A stretch of 10,127 nt of DNA, taken from an uncultured Campylobacter sp. (GTDB lineage Bacteria; Campylobacterota; Campylobacteria; Campylobacterales; Campylobacteraceae). The DNA lies in the NCBI GenBank assembly GCA_938046705.1, contig CALIWP010000403.1:1-10127 (forward strand), given 5' to 3'. The notes below the pieces were generated by a model. It had not been told where the DNA came from, ran no database searches, and saw only the letters and a program-made list of their open reading frames with translations. Of the stretch, positions 1 to 6,977 are shown in pieces. Both the position numbers and the translations under genes were made by a program. Each line of letters begins with the position of its first letter. Position 1 is the first letter of the stretch.

Positions 1-512
1 GCACGCGGTCTTGGTTTTTGATATCAAGCGCGCTGGCAGGCTCGTCCAAAAACAGAATTTCGCTCTTGCTCGCGATTGCCCTGGCAAAGAGCACGAGCTG
101 CTTTTGACCGCCTGAAAGCGAGTTAAAGCGCTTGTTTTTTAGGTGCGAGATTTCAAGGCTCTCAAGCGCATCCAGGCAGATCTGCACATCGCGTTTGCTC
201 GGCTTTGAAAATAGCGGAATATCGCGCACACGCCCCATCGCCACGATGTCTTGCACGCTGTAATCAAACGCCACGCTAAAGCTTTGCGGCAAAAAGCCAA
301 ATTTCGCCTGCGTACTAAGATTGCCCTTCTTTGAGGCCTAGAATTCCCATCATGCACGACATCAGCGTGCTTTTGCCCTGACCGTTAAGTCCTAAAATCG
401 CTAAAATTTGACCCCGCTCAATCTCAAAGCTCAAATTTTTAAAAAGAAATTTGCCCTCTTCGTAGAAAAATCCAGCGTCCTTTATAGAGAGCAAGCTACC
501 TTCTGTTCGCAT
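1..512 (-). pseudogene. ABC transporter ATP-binding protein, frameshifted, runs off left edge
   Basis: This is the cytoplasmic ATPase of the importer whose permease and binding protein lie just upstream, and it should power uptake. The first frame (512 down to a TAG at 315) gives 65 residues with a Walker A motif GLNGQGKST at residues 41-49. A second frame then carries the rest of the domain to the window edge without a stop. It holds a Q-loop region (FGFLPQSF), the ABC signature LSGGQKQ and Walker B ILFLDEP followed by SALD. Removing one base in the AAGAAGGG run (plus 324-330) would join the frames as GLKEG-NLSTQ. The ATG at 512 has a good ribosome site (AAGGAG, 5-base spacer) and overlaps the permease end by 17 bases. 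It could be a true pseudogene or a sequencing error. The family call is firm, the substrate unknown. Confidence 0.88.
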
Positions 513-1473
513 CGGCGCTCCTTTTCAAGAGAATGGCGAATATCGGGCTGCCGATGAGTGCGGAGATGATGCTAAGTGGCACTTCGCTAGAGCTGATCGA
601 GCGCGATACGTCGTCGATAGCGAGCATAAAAACGGCTCCCGCGACGAAGCAAGCGGGCATGGAGCGCAAGTGATCGCTGCCAAATATCATCCTAGCGATG
701 TGCGGCACCACAAGCCCGATCCAGCCGATGTTTCCGCTAACGCTAACCTGCGCGGCGACTAGCAGGGTGCAGACGATGAGGATGACCGAACGCAGCCGCA
801 CGATATTTACGCCGAGCACCTTTAGATCGCCGTCTTCGAGACTGAGTAGATTAAATCTCCACCGCATCGCGATGAGCGCCGCGACGCAGGGCGCCGAAAC
901 GGCGGCGAGCATGACGAGCTTGTCGTAGTCTGCGCGCACGAAGCTGCCAAGCAGCCAGTAGATGATGTTTGGCAGCACGTCTTCGTTGTCGGCTAGATAC
1001 TGTACGAGGCTCGTTAGTGCAGCAAACACGCCGTTTATGACGATGCCCGCTAGGATGAGCGAAAAGACGTCGCTGCGCGAGACGAATTTGGCGATAAAAT
1101 AGAGCATAAAAAGCGCGGCAAGCCCGAAAAAGAAGGCAAAAGCTACGATAAAATAGGAGCCAAAGCCAAGCATGATACAAAGCGCTCCGCCAAATGCCGC
1201 CGCGGTGCTGACGCCCACGATGTGCGGGCCTACGAGCGGGTTTTTAAACACCGCCTGAAGCGCGAGGCCGCTAAGCGCCAAGATTCCGCCGCAAAGGCTC
1301 GAAAGTAGGGCGCGCGGGATGCGGATATCAAGCACCACGCTTTTTGCCGTCTCATCGGCGGCGGAGCCGATTAAAATTTTACCCGTCTCCTCTAGGCTCA
1401 CGGGATACTGCCCGATGCCAAGCGAAACCGCAAATAGCAGCACCCAGATCAGCAGCAGAGCGGAAAATTTCAT
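496..1473 (-). CDS. FecCD-family ABC transporter permease
   Basis: Inner-membrane permease of a metal-chelate/cobalamin importer (FecCD family). It has 325 residues, near the usual length, and is hydrophobic throughout, with an N-terminal span at about residues 4-20. The conserved family blocks are visible: GGILALSGLALQ plus KNPLVGPHIVGVS at 62-89, GWIGLVVPHIARMIFG near 250-265, and EVPLSIISALIGSPIFAILL near the C-terminus. The start ATG sits in an ATGA overlap with the natural stop of the binding-protein gene and has no clear ribosome site of its own (the upstream bases read ACGAGCTATAA). Its translation therefore probably depends on coupling from upstream. The amber codon in that gene would stop ribosomes about 140 bases short and may reduce permease synthesis. 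The reading frame itself is intact. The sequence is GC-rich (about 55%) compared with the right end of the window. Confidence 0.93.
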   Translation of the reverse strand: MKFSALLLIWVLLFAVSLGIGQYPVSLEETGKILIGSAADETAKSVVLDIRIPRALLSSLCGGILALSGLALQAVFKNPLVGPHIVGVSTAAAFGGALCIMLGFGSYFIVAFAFFFGLAALFMLYFIAKFVSRSDVFSLILAGIVINGVFAALTSLVQYLADNEDVLPNIIYWLLGSFVRADYDKLVMLAAVSAPCVAALIAMRWRFNLLSLEDGDLKVLGVNIVRLRSVILIVCTLLVAAQVSVSGNIGWIGLVVPHIARMIFGSDHLRSMPACFVAGAVFMLAIDDVSRSISSSEVPLSIISALIGSPIFAILLKRSADANRR

Positions 1474-2504
1474 TTATAGCTCGTGCGGTAGAATTTTTGA
1501 TAAAATTCCTCTACTTTTTTGTTAAATTCCGCTTCGTCCAAGTGCGTTGGACAGAGCTTTATCGCTAGCCACCACTCGCCAAGCGCCATGGCTTCGGCAG
1601 TCGGATAGCCCTACGCTTTGGCGTATTCGGGCATCATGTAAATTTTATCCTCTTTAACGGCGCTTAAATTTGCAAGCTGTGGGTTGGATTTAAGCTCGGC
1701 GGGCACCTGAGGGTAGCGATCCTGCACGAAGATCATCTGCGGCGCCCACGCTAAAACTTGCTCTGCAAATACCTGTTTGTAGCCCTTGATACTCTGCGCC
1801 GCGACGTTTTGCGCGCCTGCACGCATAAACATTATGCCCGTGTATTTGCCGCTGCCGTAAGTCGTGAGATCCGGATTTGCCATGTAAATTTTAGGCCTTT
1901 TATCCACGATGAAATCGCTAAATTTAGCTTTTAGCTGCTCTTTCGAGGTTTTGACAAAGCTTATGAGCTCGGCGGCTTCCTTCTCGCGGTTTGCAACCTT
2001 GCCAAGAAGCTCGATCCCGTCGTAAAAGCCCTCGGTATAGGCCGCCTCGTCGTCTTTGAAGGTCGGATTTAGCTTGCCCTTATCGGCGGCGTCGCTGCGC
2101 TGAAAGCTAACGGCGACGACGGGGATTTTGAGCTCCGTCATTTTGTCGATGTATTCTTGCGGGATGTAGTTCGTGACGATCACGACGTCGGGCTTTAGCT
2201 TAAGCACCGCCTCGTAGTTGATGACCTTTAGATCGCCAGGCGTCGGCATATCTTTTAGGCTTGGCGCTAGGCGGATGTAGTTTTTGCCGAGCGACTTTTC
2301 CCACGACTCCTGCACGCGGGCAACCTTATCCAGCGCGTTTAGCTCGTTGAGCGCGTTTAGGCTTTGGTGCTGAAGCACGACTATGCGCTTAACCTGATCA
2401 GGCAGCGTGACGTCGCGGCCTAGCTGATCGGTTACGAGCCGATCTGCAAAAAGCGAACTCGCGCACAGCGTAAGAGCTAGCGCGAAAGAGTGAAATTTGC
2501 TCAT
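1470..2504 (-). pseudogene. Periplasmic substrate-binding protein with in-frame amber stop
   Basis: Binding protein of the importer (FecB/BtuF class, Peripla_BP_2 family). It captures a metal chelate or related solute in the periplasm. A signal peptide covers residues 1-20 (hydrophobic core, likely cut after SLFA). The family's N-terminal block follows (DQLGRDVTLPDQVKRIVVL), then YEAVLKLKPDVVIVTNY and a C-terminal lobe. As sequenced it stops at a TAG (1611-1613) after 297 residues (MMPEYAKA). The same frame continues for 46 more sense codons, beginning GYPTAEAMALGEWWLAIKL and ending EEFYQKFYRTSYK, to a TGA at 1470-1472 that overlaps the permease ATG. Related proteins usually have a Trp in this position, and TGG to TAG is a single change. 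Intact length would be 344 residues. The start has AAGGA upstream. The exact ligand is not predictable here. Confidence 0.88.
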
Positions 2505-2525
2505 GTTTTTTCCTTAAGTTTTTAA

Positions 2526-2531
2526 ATTATA
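2526..2531 (-). promoter_or_regulatory. -10 box of the importer operon
   Basis: On the minus strand this reads TATAAT, a perfect match to the sigma-70 -10 element, 22 bases before the binding-protein ATG. The surroundings are AT-rich as in Campylobacter promoters, with no obvious -35. Transcription would start near 2519, giving a very short leader that contains the AAGGA ribosome site. Confidence 0.6.
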
Positions 2532-2549
2532 TTTATTCATAGGCTTGAA

Positions 2550-2568
2550 ATAAGCATTTTTGGCTTAT
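2550..2568. repeat. Inverted repeat upstream of the importer promoter
   Basis: The arms ATAAGC and GCTTAT are perfect inverted copies around a 7-base centre (ATTTTTG). The repeat lies about 30-50 bases upstream of the inferred start site of the importer operon. This position suits a regulator-binding site, for example for a metal-responsive factor. It does not match a Fur box closely, so the regulator is unknown and chance remains possible in this AT-rich region. Confidence 0.3.
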
Positions 2569-2729
2569 AAATAAATAGAAGTATATTACAAAAAACGGTG
2601 ATGAATTTATTATAAATTTGCAGGTTTTGTTTTTGAGGGTAAATTTGAGGGGGCGTTGGTGTGGTTTCTGATAAAATTTAGTAAAACGGCATGCAGGGTG
2701 GCTGTAATAAAATTTGGAATTTATAAATT

Positions 2730-3359
2730 TTAAGGCTGCGCTAGAGCGATATTTTTGATCCTAGCCCAAGCCGCTAGTTCGCAAAGCGGGATCAAGAGCG
2801 CTATCGTAAGCAGCGCGTATGGAGATACCAAACTGTTAAGGGACGAAAAATCGATAAACTGAAGCGCTGTGCACATAAAGGCTAAGCCTGAGTAGATGTA
2901 GAAAGCACTGTTCTGTGTATCTTTGCCGAGCAGATAGTACGCAACGCCGAGCATAATCCAAAAATAAATAGTAAGAATAGAGTCTATAGTAAGAAATATC
3001 GTAAGAGGCGTGCCTTGTATATTTAAAAAATTATTTGCGACTGCTCCGATTATAGAATAAGCATTATCTACAAAAGAGCCTCCGATCTGCGCCGCGGCAT
3101 ACTCTACCGCGCCAAATCCGACTTGACTTACCGAATACAATGCCATAGATAGCCATAAAATCGCTATTAGCGCCACCGTGACTAGTGCATAGGAAATTCT
3201 CGTAAAAAGCTTGCTTGCGGAGAGTTTGGAGATTTGTCTAGCGGCAAGAAGCCTAAAGATCATCGACGTTAGAAAGACAAGACAAATAAAAAATACGGCG
3301 GTCAAAAATCCAGACAACGAGAGACGGCCGCAAAAATCGCACAAAACCCAAATAGACAT
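2730..3359 (-). CDS. Multi-span membrane protein of unknown function
   Basis: I do not recognise this family. From the first ATG (3359) it has 209 residues, with probable membrane spans at about 16-38, 56-79, 118-145, 151-170 and 178-199, and a CxxC pair (CDFC) at residues 7-10. The ATG at 3359 has no ribosome site. The frame stays open upstream, and the extra residues (AEIKFHGIASNILLIGG) look like coding sequence and would add a further hydrophobic segment. The best start position is an ATA at 3429-3431, preceded at 7 bases by AAAGG, which would give MDQQPLAEIK and 233 residues. The true start may therefore be a rare ATA, or an ATG altered by mutation or error. The gene follows rpoD on the same strand, after a palindrome that may terminate transcription. 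Confidence 0.75.
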   Translation of the reverse strand: MSIWVLCDFCGRLSLSGFLTAVFFICLVFLTSMIFRLLAARQISKLSASKLFTRISYALVTVALIAILWLSMALYSVSQVGFGAVEYAAAQIGGSFVDNAYSIIGAVANNFLNIQGTPLTIFLTIDSILTIYFWIMLGVAYYLLGKDTQNSAFYIYSGLAFMCTALQFIDFSSLNSLVSPYALLTIALLIPLCELAAWARIKNIALAQP

Positions 3360-3496
3360 GCAGCCGCCGATTAGTAAAATATTAGAAGCTATGCCGTGGA
3401 ATTTTATCTCGGCCAGGGGTTGCTGATCTATCTTTGCGCCTTTGGATTTTCTTTAAATTTGGTAGTCAGTTTTATTTTCTGATCGGCTATAAAAGG

Positions 3497-3516
3497 GAGG
3501 GCTAAATTTAGCCCTC
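3497..3516 (-). terminator. Palindrome spanning the rpoD stop codon, probable weak terminator
   Basis: A perfect 20-base palindrome (arms GAGGGCTA and TAGCCCTC around AATT) contains the rpoD TAA stop at 3508-3510. On the minus strand it forms an 8-pair stem followed by CCCTTTTAT. That is a short T tract, so termination may be partial and leave some read-through into the membrane-protein gene downstream. Confidence 0.55.
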
Positions 3517-5391
3517 GATGTAGTTTTTGAGTTTTCTACCGACTTTCGGGTGTTTTAGTTTTTTTATCGCAGAGCTTTCGATCTGGCGAACGCGCTCGCG
3601 GGTTACGTTTAGCTCCTTGCCTATCTCTTCTAGCGTGCGGTCGCTCTCGTCATCTAAAAGGCCAAATCTCATCCTGATGACGGCTTTTTCGCGCTCGTTT
3701 AACTGGTCTAGGACTTCGTCGATCTGCTCTTTTAGGTCGTTTTTTAGGATATGATCCATCGGGCTTAGAGAGCTTCTGTCCTCGACGAAATCTCCAAATT
3801 TACCGTCGTCTTCGTTGCCGATAGGGGCTTCTAGGCTGATAGGCTCTTTTGTGATTTTGATGACCTGTTTTATCTTGTCCGCGCTTAGTCCGACCTCGGC
3901 TGCGATTACGTTTATATCCGGCTCTTTGCCTTCTTCTTGTAGGTATTTTCGGTTGATTTTGTTGATACGGTTTATCGTTTCTATCATATGGATAGGTATG
4001 CGTATCGTACGAGCTTGATCGGCGATAGCACGGCTAATAGCCTGACGTATCCACCACGTCGCATAGGTAGAAAATTTATACCCTTTTTTATATTCAAATT
4101 TATCGACCGCTTTCATTAGCCCGATATTACCCTCTTGAATCAGGTCTAAAAACGGTAAACCGCGGTTCGTGTAGCGCTTGGCGATGCTCACAACTAGGCG
4201 TAAATTTGATTTTGCCATCCTGGCTTTTGCTTCGTCGGATATCTTTTTGCCGCGTTTGATCTGCTCTAAAATTTCCTTTAAAAGTATCGGATCGAGGTTG
4301 AATCCGCTCTTGCTCGCTTCCTTGGTCGCAAATAGTTTTTTGATCTCCACGTAGGTTGATACCATCGTAGCCTCGGGTACTCGCGCGATTATATCTTCTT
4401 TGCTGAGCTTGATGATATCTTTTAGGATCGACTTGTGATTTTTCTTTAGCTCGTCGCTAAACATAGGTAGCTTATACTCGAGTCTTTTTAGCTCTCTGTC
4501 AAATTCATCATCGCTATTTAGCGCCGTTTCCATCGACTTTACGATCTCGGTTATGAGCTTGCTGGTAGGCCCTAGATCCATTAGCTTGTCTTTTAAAATT
4601 TTCTTTTTAAACGCAAGCGTTATCTTTGCTAAAAACTCATCCTCAGTCTCTACTTCGTTTTGTTTATTTGCAGTTTTTAGCCACTCTTTTTTGGCCTTTT
4701 CGAGTGCTTTAAAACTCTCGATCACTTTTTCGGCTCGTTTGTCGTCTTTTTTATTGTGTTTTTTTGGCTTGGCTTCTTTCTCTTCGCCTTCCTCGACATC
4801 ATCCTCGACTTCTTCGTTTTCTTCCTCTTCTTCGACCTCTTCGCTACCTTCCTCACCTTCGTCGTCAAAGCTTCTAAAAAGCTCTTTTACGCGGCGTTCG
4901 CGGTTTATAAGCGGCTCTTTGTAGTCAAGAATAAAATCGATAAGGTATGGTACCGAGCAAAATGCGTCAATGATGATATCTTCGCCAAGCTCGATTTTTT
5001 TGCTGATTTCTACTTCTTCTTCTTTGGTTAGTAGCGCGATTTGACCCATTTCGCGTAGGTACATACGCACGGGACTATCCGAGCGCGACCACTCGAGCAG
5101 ATCGGTTTCGCTGGCTAGGTCAAATTCTTCCTCTAGATTGTCGTCGGCTAGTTTTGCTAGCTCCTCGCGGCGCTTTTTAGCATCTTCAATGTTGCGCATT
5201 TTTGCGATTTCAGCTGAGGTGATGAGCTGGACTTTATTTTCTTTCGCCAGCGCCTCTATCTTTTTTGCTATCGCTGTGGTCGGCGCTTTGTCTAGAAATT
5301 TAACTAGTTTTTCGTAAGTGATATAGCCTTTGGCATTTTCTTTGAAAAGCTCTTCTATGAGCGACAATGCCTCTTTTTTTGCGGTACTCAT
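3508..5391 (-). CDS. rpoD: RNA polymerase primary sigma factor (sigma-70, RpoD)
   Basis: The housekeeping sigma factor directs RNA polymerase to most promoters. It has 627 residues, close to other Campylobacter RpoD proteins. In order: region 1.1 at the N-terminus; region 1.2 with [11 protein letters not shown] (about 106-116); a non-conserved segment with a very acidic stretch at about 176-206; region 2 (about 389-462) with [32 protein letters not shown] and [13 protein letters not shown]; region 3; and region 4 ending with the helix-turn-helix [10 protein letters not shown] (about 596-605) and a C-terminal [16 protein letters not shown] chose the ATG at 5389-5391 because it has AAGGAA upstream and lies just inside a TATAAT box. 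The longer frame from 5433 would begin upstream of that -10 box. It is divergent from the flagellar genes. Confidence 0.97.
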   Translation of the reverse strand: MSTAKKEALSLIEELFKENAKGYITYEKLVKFLDKAPTTAIAKKIEALAKENKVQLITSAEIAKMRNIEDAKKRREELAKLADDNLEEEFDLASETDLLEWSRSDSPVRMYLREMGQIALLTKEEEVEISKKIELGEDIIIDAFCSVPYLIDFILDYKEPLINRERRVKELFRSFDDEGEEGSEEVEEEEENEEVEDDVEEGEEKEAKPKKHNKKDDKRAEKVIESFKALEKAKKEWLKTANKQNEVETEDEFLAKITLAFKKKILKDKLMDLGPTSKLITEIVKSMETALNSDDEFDRELKRLEYKLPMFSDELKKNHKSILKDIIKLSKEDIIARVPEATMVSTYVEIKKLFATKEASKSGFNLDPILLKEILEQIKRGKKISDEAKARMAKSNLRLVVSIAKRYTNRGLPFLDLIQEGNIGLMKAVDKFEYKKGYKFSTYATWWIRQAISRAIADQARTIRIPIHMIETINRINKINRKYLQEEGKEPDINVIAAEVGLSADKIKQVIKITKEPISLEAPIGNEDDGKFGDFVEDRSSLSPMDHILKNDLKEQIDEVLDQLNEREKAVIRMRFGLLDDESDRTLEEIGKELNVTRERVRQIESSAIKKLKHPKVGRKLKNYIEG

Positions 5392-5422
5392 TCGGGATTC
5401 CTTCTTTTTGTAGAAAACGAGG

Positions 5423-5428
5423 ATTATA
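5423..5428 (-). promoter_or_regulatory. rpoD: -10 box of rpoD
   Basis: The minus strand reads TATAAT here, preceded by the T-rich TTTAAAGAAGTTTGGG, a good match to the Campylobacter sigma-70 pattern that lacks a strong -35. A start near 5416 leaves a leader of about 25 bases to the ATG at 5391, and this supports that start over the ATG at 5433. Confidence 0.7.
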
Positions 5429-5515
5429 CCCAAACTTCTTTAAATATTAATAAAAATACGATTATTCGGGCATTTTTACATAGGCTAAATTTGCTGAAAA
5501 TTTTATTAAATTTAA

Positions 5516-5533
5516 TTTGGAACGAAAGTTGCT
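5516..5533 (+). promoter_or_regulatory. Sigma-54 promoter of flgG2 (promoter A)
   Basis: The sequence TTTGGAACGAAAGTTGCT carries GG (5519-5520) and GC (5531-5532) separated by exactly 10 bases, with the TTGGaACG and TTGCT contexts typical of -24/-12 elements. It lies on the strand of the rod gene and about 195 bases upstream of its ATG. Class II flagellar genes of Campylobacter are known to depend on sigma-54 and the FlgSR system, so the match is expected biologically. The start of transcription should fall near 5543-5545. Confidence 0.8.
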
Positions 5534-5539
5534 GATATT

Positions 5540-5576
5540 GTCAGAAAAATGCGATAAATCGCGTCGAATTTGTAAA
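5540..5576 (+). ncRNA. Shared leader block, copy 1 (flgG2 leader hairpin)
   Basis: Immediately after promoter A the sequence reads GTCA-GAAA-ATGCGATAAATCGCG-tCGAATTTGTAAA. GCGAT and ATCGC form a short stem (5551-5562). The same block follows promoter B with few changes. It would be the first transcribed part of the flgG2 mRNA. Whether it acts as RNA or as DNA is not known. It is listed as an RNA leader element by inference only. Confidence 0.4.
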
Positions 5577-5728
5577 AATAAAACAATGAGGCGAAGTATC
5601 GTGAAGTGGATTTGAATGTCGTGAAGCCAAATTTTGCGTAGGCTAGGCGGAGTGGCCTGCCGAGCTAAATTTTAGCAAACCCATTCAAAGACGCTCACGA
5701 GACAAGCCGCCAAAATAAGGAAAAGTAA

Positions 5729-6541
5729 ATGAACAACGGCTACTACCAAGCAACCGGCGCCATGGTGACGCAGTTTAACCGCCTAGACGTCATCGCAAAC
5801 AACCTAGCGAACATAAACACGATCGGTTTTAAACGCGACGACGTCGTAGTGGGGGATTTTGAGAGGATTTTTAAGGAGTATCGCGACGAGTTACCGATAG
5901 AAAATCACACGAAAGACGCGGCCAAATTTCTAAACAGAACTATCGATAGAGTGCCGCAAATCTCTGAGCAATACGTCGATTTTAGCCAGGGCGGGCTTAA
6001 ATTTTCAAACAACGACCTTGACTTTGCGATGAAGCGCGAGGATCTGTTTTTCCTAGTCGAGGTAAAGCCGGGCGATGTGCGCCTAACCAAAAACGGCTCG
6101 TTTAATCTCGACGAGGACGGATTTTTGGTAACAAAAGAGGGCTATAAGGTGCTGCCGAGCGATTATTTTACGAATAATTTTCAAGGCATCCAAATCCCGC
6201 AGGGAGAGCGCTTCTCCGCTGATAAAAACGGCAATCTCTACTCAAACGAGGAGCCGTTAGCTAGACTTTATATCGCGCAGCCAAAAGAGATACGAAATCT
6301 AACCAAAGAGGGCGATAATCTCTATGTTTTGCCGAATTTAAAGGAGCTTGAAGACGTGGGCGGCGAGATAGACGCGGTTGCGTGGAAATACACTCAAATC
6401 TCCAACGTAAACGCTGTGACCGAGATGGTAGGACTCATCGAGACGCAGCGCTTTGTCGAGATGTATCAAAAGGTGATGACGTCGCATATGGATGATCTAA
6501 ATCAGGAAGCCATAAGTAAGCTTGCTAACACGAAAGTCTAA
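5729..6541 (+). CDS. flgG2: Flagellar basal-body rod protein (FlgF-like, FlgG2 of Campylobacter)
   Basis: Structural protein of the flagellar rod, exported by the flagellar type III apparatus and assembled in the periplasm next to FlgG. It has 270 residues, close to FlgF/FlgG lengths. The N-terminal rod signature is clear (NNLANINTIGFKRD at 24-37). The middle domain carries the family phrase LTKNGSFNLDEDGFLV. The C-terminal block SNVNAVTEMVGLIETQRFVEMYQKVM matches the FlgE/F/G consensus. In C. jejuni the equivalent gene is named flgG2 and precedes flgG, and the same order is seen here. Translation starts at the ATG behind TAAGGA. A sigma-54 promoter lies upstream. The gene is intact. The choice between the names flgF and flgG2 is one of convention. 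Confidence 0.93.
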   Translation: MNNGYYQATGAMVTQFNRLDVIANNLANINTIGFKRDDVVVGDFERIFKEYRDELPIENHTKDAAKFLNRTIDRVPQISEQYVDFSQGGLKFSNNDLDFAMKREDLFFLVEVKPGDVRLTKNGSFNLDEDGFLVTKEGYKVLPSDYFTNNFQGIQIPQGERFSADKNGNLYSNEEPLARLYIAQPKEIRNLTKEGDNLYVLPNLKELEDVGGEIDAVAWKYTQISNVNAVTEMVGLIETQRFVEMYQKVMTSHMDDLNQEAISKLANTKV

Positions 6542-6550
6542 ATTTAGCGT

Positions 6551-6660
6551 TATCTCTTTGACGTATTTGCGAGAGATTTAATTTTTACTCGCGGCGACAG
6601 GCTACGTGCCTAGTCTTGCTCGTAAAAATTTGCACAGCTCGCAAATCCGCTCAAAGATAT
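6551..6660 (+). repeat. Nested inverted repeat after flgG2
   Basis: Three sets of arms lie in nested order. The outer arms are CTTTGA (6556-6561) with TCAAAG (6651-6656), then ATTTGCGAG (6565-6573) with CTCGCAAAT (6638-6646). The middle arms are AATTTTTAC (6580-6588) with GTAAAAATT (6622-6630). The inner hairpin is GAC-AGGC with GCCT-A-GTC around TACGT (6596-6615). Transcribed RNA could fold into one long stem. It starts about 10 bases after the flgG2 stop and has no T tract, so it is not a classic terminator. It could protect the 3' end, block transcript extension, or be a structured element of another kind. Confidence 0.6.
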
Positions 6661-6779
6661 TTCCGCTAAGGTTTTTAAATTTTAATAAACACAAATCGCT
6701 ATGCATTAAAACCCCGCCGTTAATATAAATTCAAAATACTTCCGCCAAAATATTTTCAGTTTTTCCCAAATTTGCAAAT

Positions 6780-6796
6780 TTGGAACGCCTTTTGCT
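6780..6796 (+). promoter_or_regulatory. flgG: Sigma-54 promoter of flgG (promoter B, distal)
   Basis: TTGGAACGCCTTTTGCT has GG (6782-6783) and GC (6794-6795) with exact 10-base spacing. The first eight bases, TTGGAACG, are identical to promoter A of flgG2, and the following 45 bases are also closely alike. Predicted start of transcription is near 6807, about 300 bases before the flgG ATG. Confidence 0.78.
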
Positions 6797-6801
6797 AAAT
6801 A

Positions 6802-6838
6802 GTCAAGAAATGCGAGAAATCGCGCCGAATTTGTAAAT
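6802..6838 (+). ncRNA. Shared leader block, copy 2 (flgG leader hairpin)
   Basis: Second copy of the block. GCGA and TCGC pair around GAAA (6812-6823), a GNRA-type tetraloop, and CGAATTTGTAAA (6826-6837) is identical to copy 1. The one internal hairpin change (T to G) keeps a 4-pair stem. Spacing to the promoter GC is 16 bases here and 18 in copy 1. It is listed as a leader element by inference. Confidence 0.4.
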
Positions 6839-6910
6839 TTTAGCTGCTCGCTAGGCATAAAAACAGTCGGCGACGGTTTTATGCAAAAGCGTAAAATTTA
6901 AGACTACAAA

Positions 6911-6928
6911 TTTGGAATATATTTTGCA
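6911..6928 (+). promoter_or_regulatory. flgG: Second sigma-54 promoter of flgG (promoter B2, proximal)
   Basis: TTTGGAATATATTTTGCA has GG (6914-6915) and GC (6926-6927), again with exactly 10 bases between. It lies 132 bases downstream of promoter B and on the same strand. The contexts TTTGGaA and TTTTGCA match the -24/-12 consensus well. A start near 6938 would give a leader of about 170 bases that keeps the second nested repeat and drops the shared hairpin block. Confidence 0.6.
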
Positions 6929-6977
6929 ATGGTAAAAAGCGATGAGCCGTTTATTAGATACATAAAGATAAGCGGCA

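Larger units (their letters stand above)
5434..5728 (+). other. Intergenic region and leader between rpoD and flgG2
   Basis: The 337-base gap from 5392 to 5728 holds the rpoD promoter, sigma-54 promoter A and an inferred leader of about 185 bases. The leader begins with a block shared with the flgG leader (5540-5576, including the hairpin GCGATAAATCGC at 5551-5562). It later has an imperfect GC-rich stem (GGCTAGGC at about 5641-5648 facing GCCTGCC). It ends with the ribosome site TAAGGA (5716-5721), 7 bases before the ATG. The only small frame I saw is a 9-codon one at 5586, with no clear ribosome site. I see no gene here. Confidence 0.6.

Noticed and set aside
139..357. Open frame of 72 codons on the minus strand in the ATPase region
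   Set aside because: Its product is Arg/Cys-rich with no family features, while the ATPase motifs lie in another frame of the same strand.
4553..5031. Plus-strand open frames of 91 and 123 codons opposite rpoD
   Set aside because: They are antisense shadows of rpoD. Their Phe/Ser-rich low complexity simply mirrors the acidic codons of the real gene.
5392..5433. A longer rpoD frame starting at the ATG at 5433
   Set aside because: The TATAAT promoter at 5423-5428 lies inside this extension, and the ATG at 5391 has a proper ribosome site and a typical RpoD N-terminus.
6766..6783. Apparent palindrome CCAAATTTGCAAAT-TGG over the -24 element of promoter B
   Set aside because: On counting bases the right side lacks one T, so it is not a true palindrome. 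AAATTTG words are common in this genome type.
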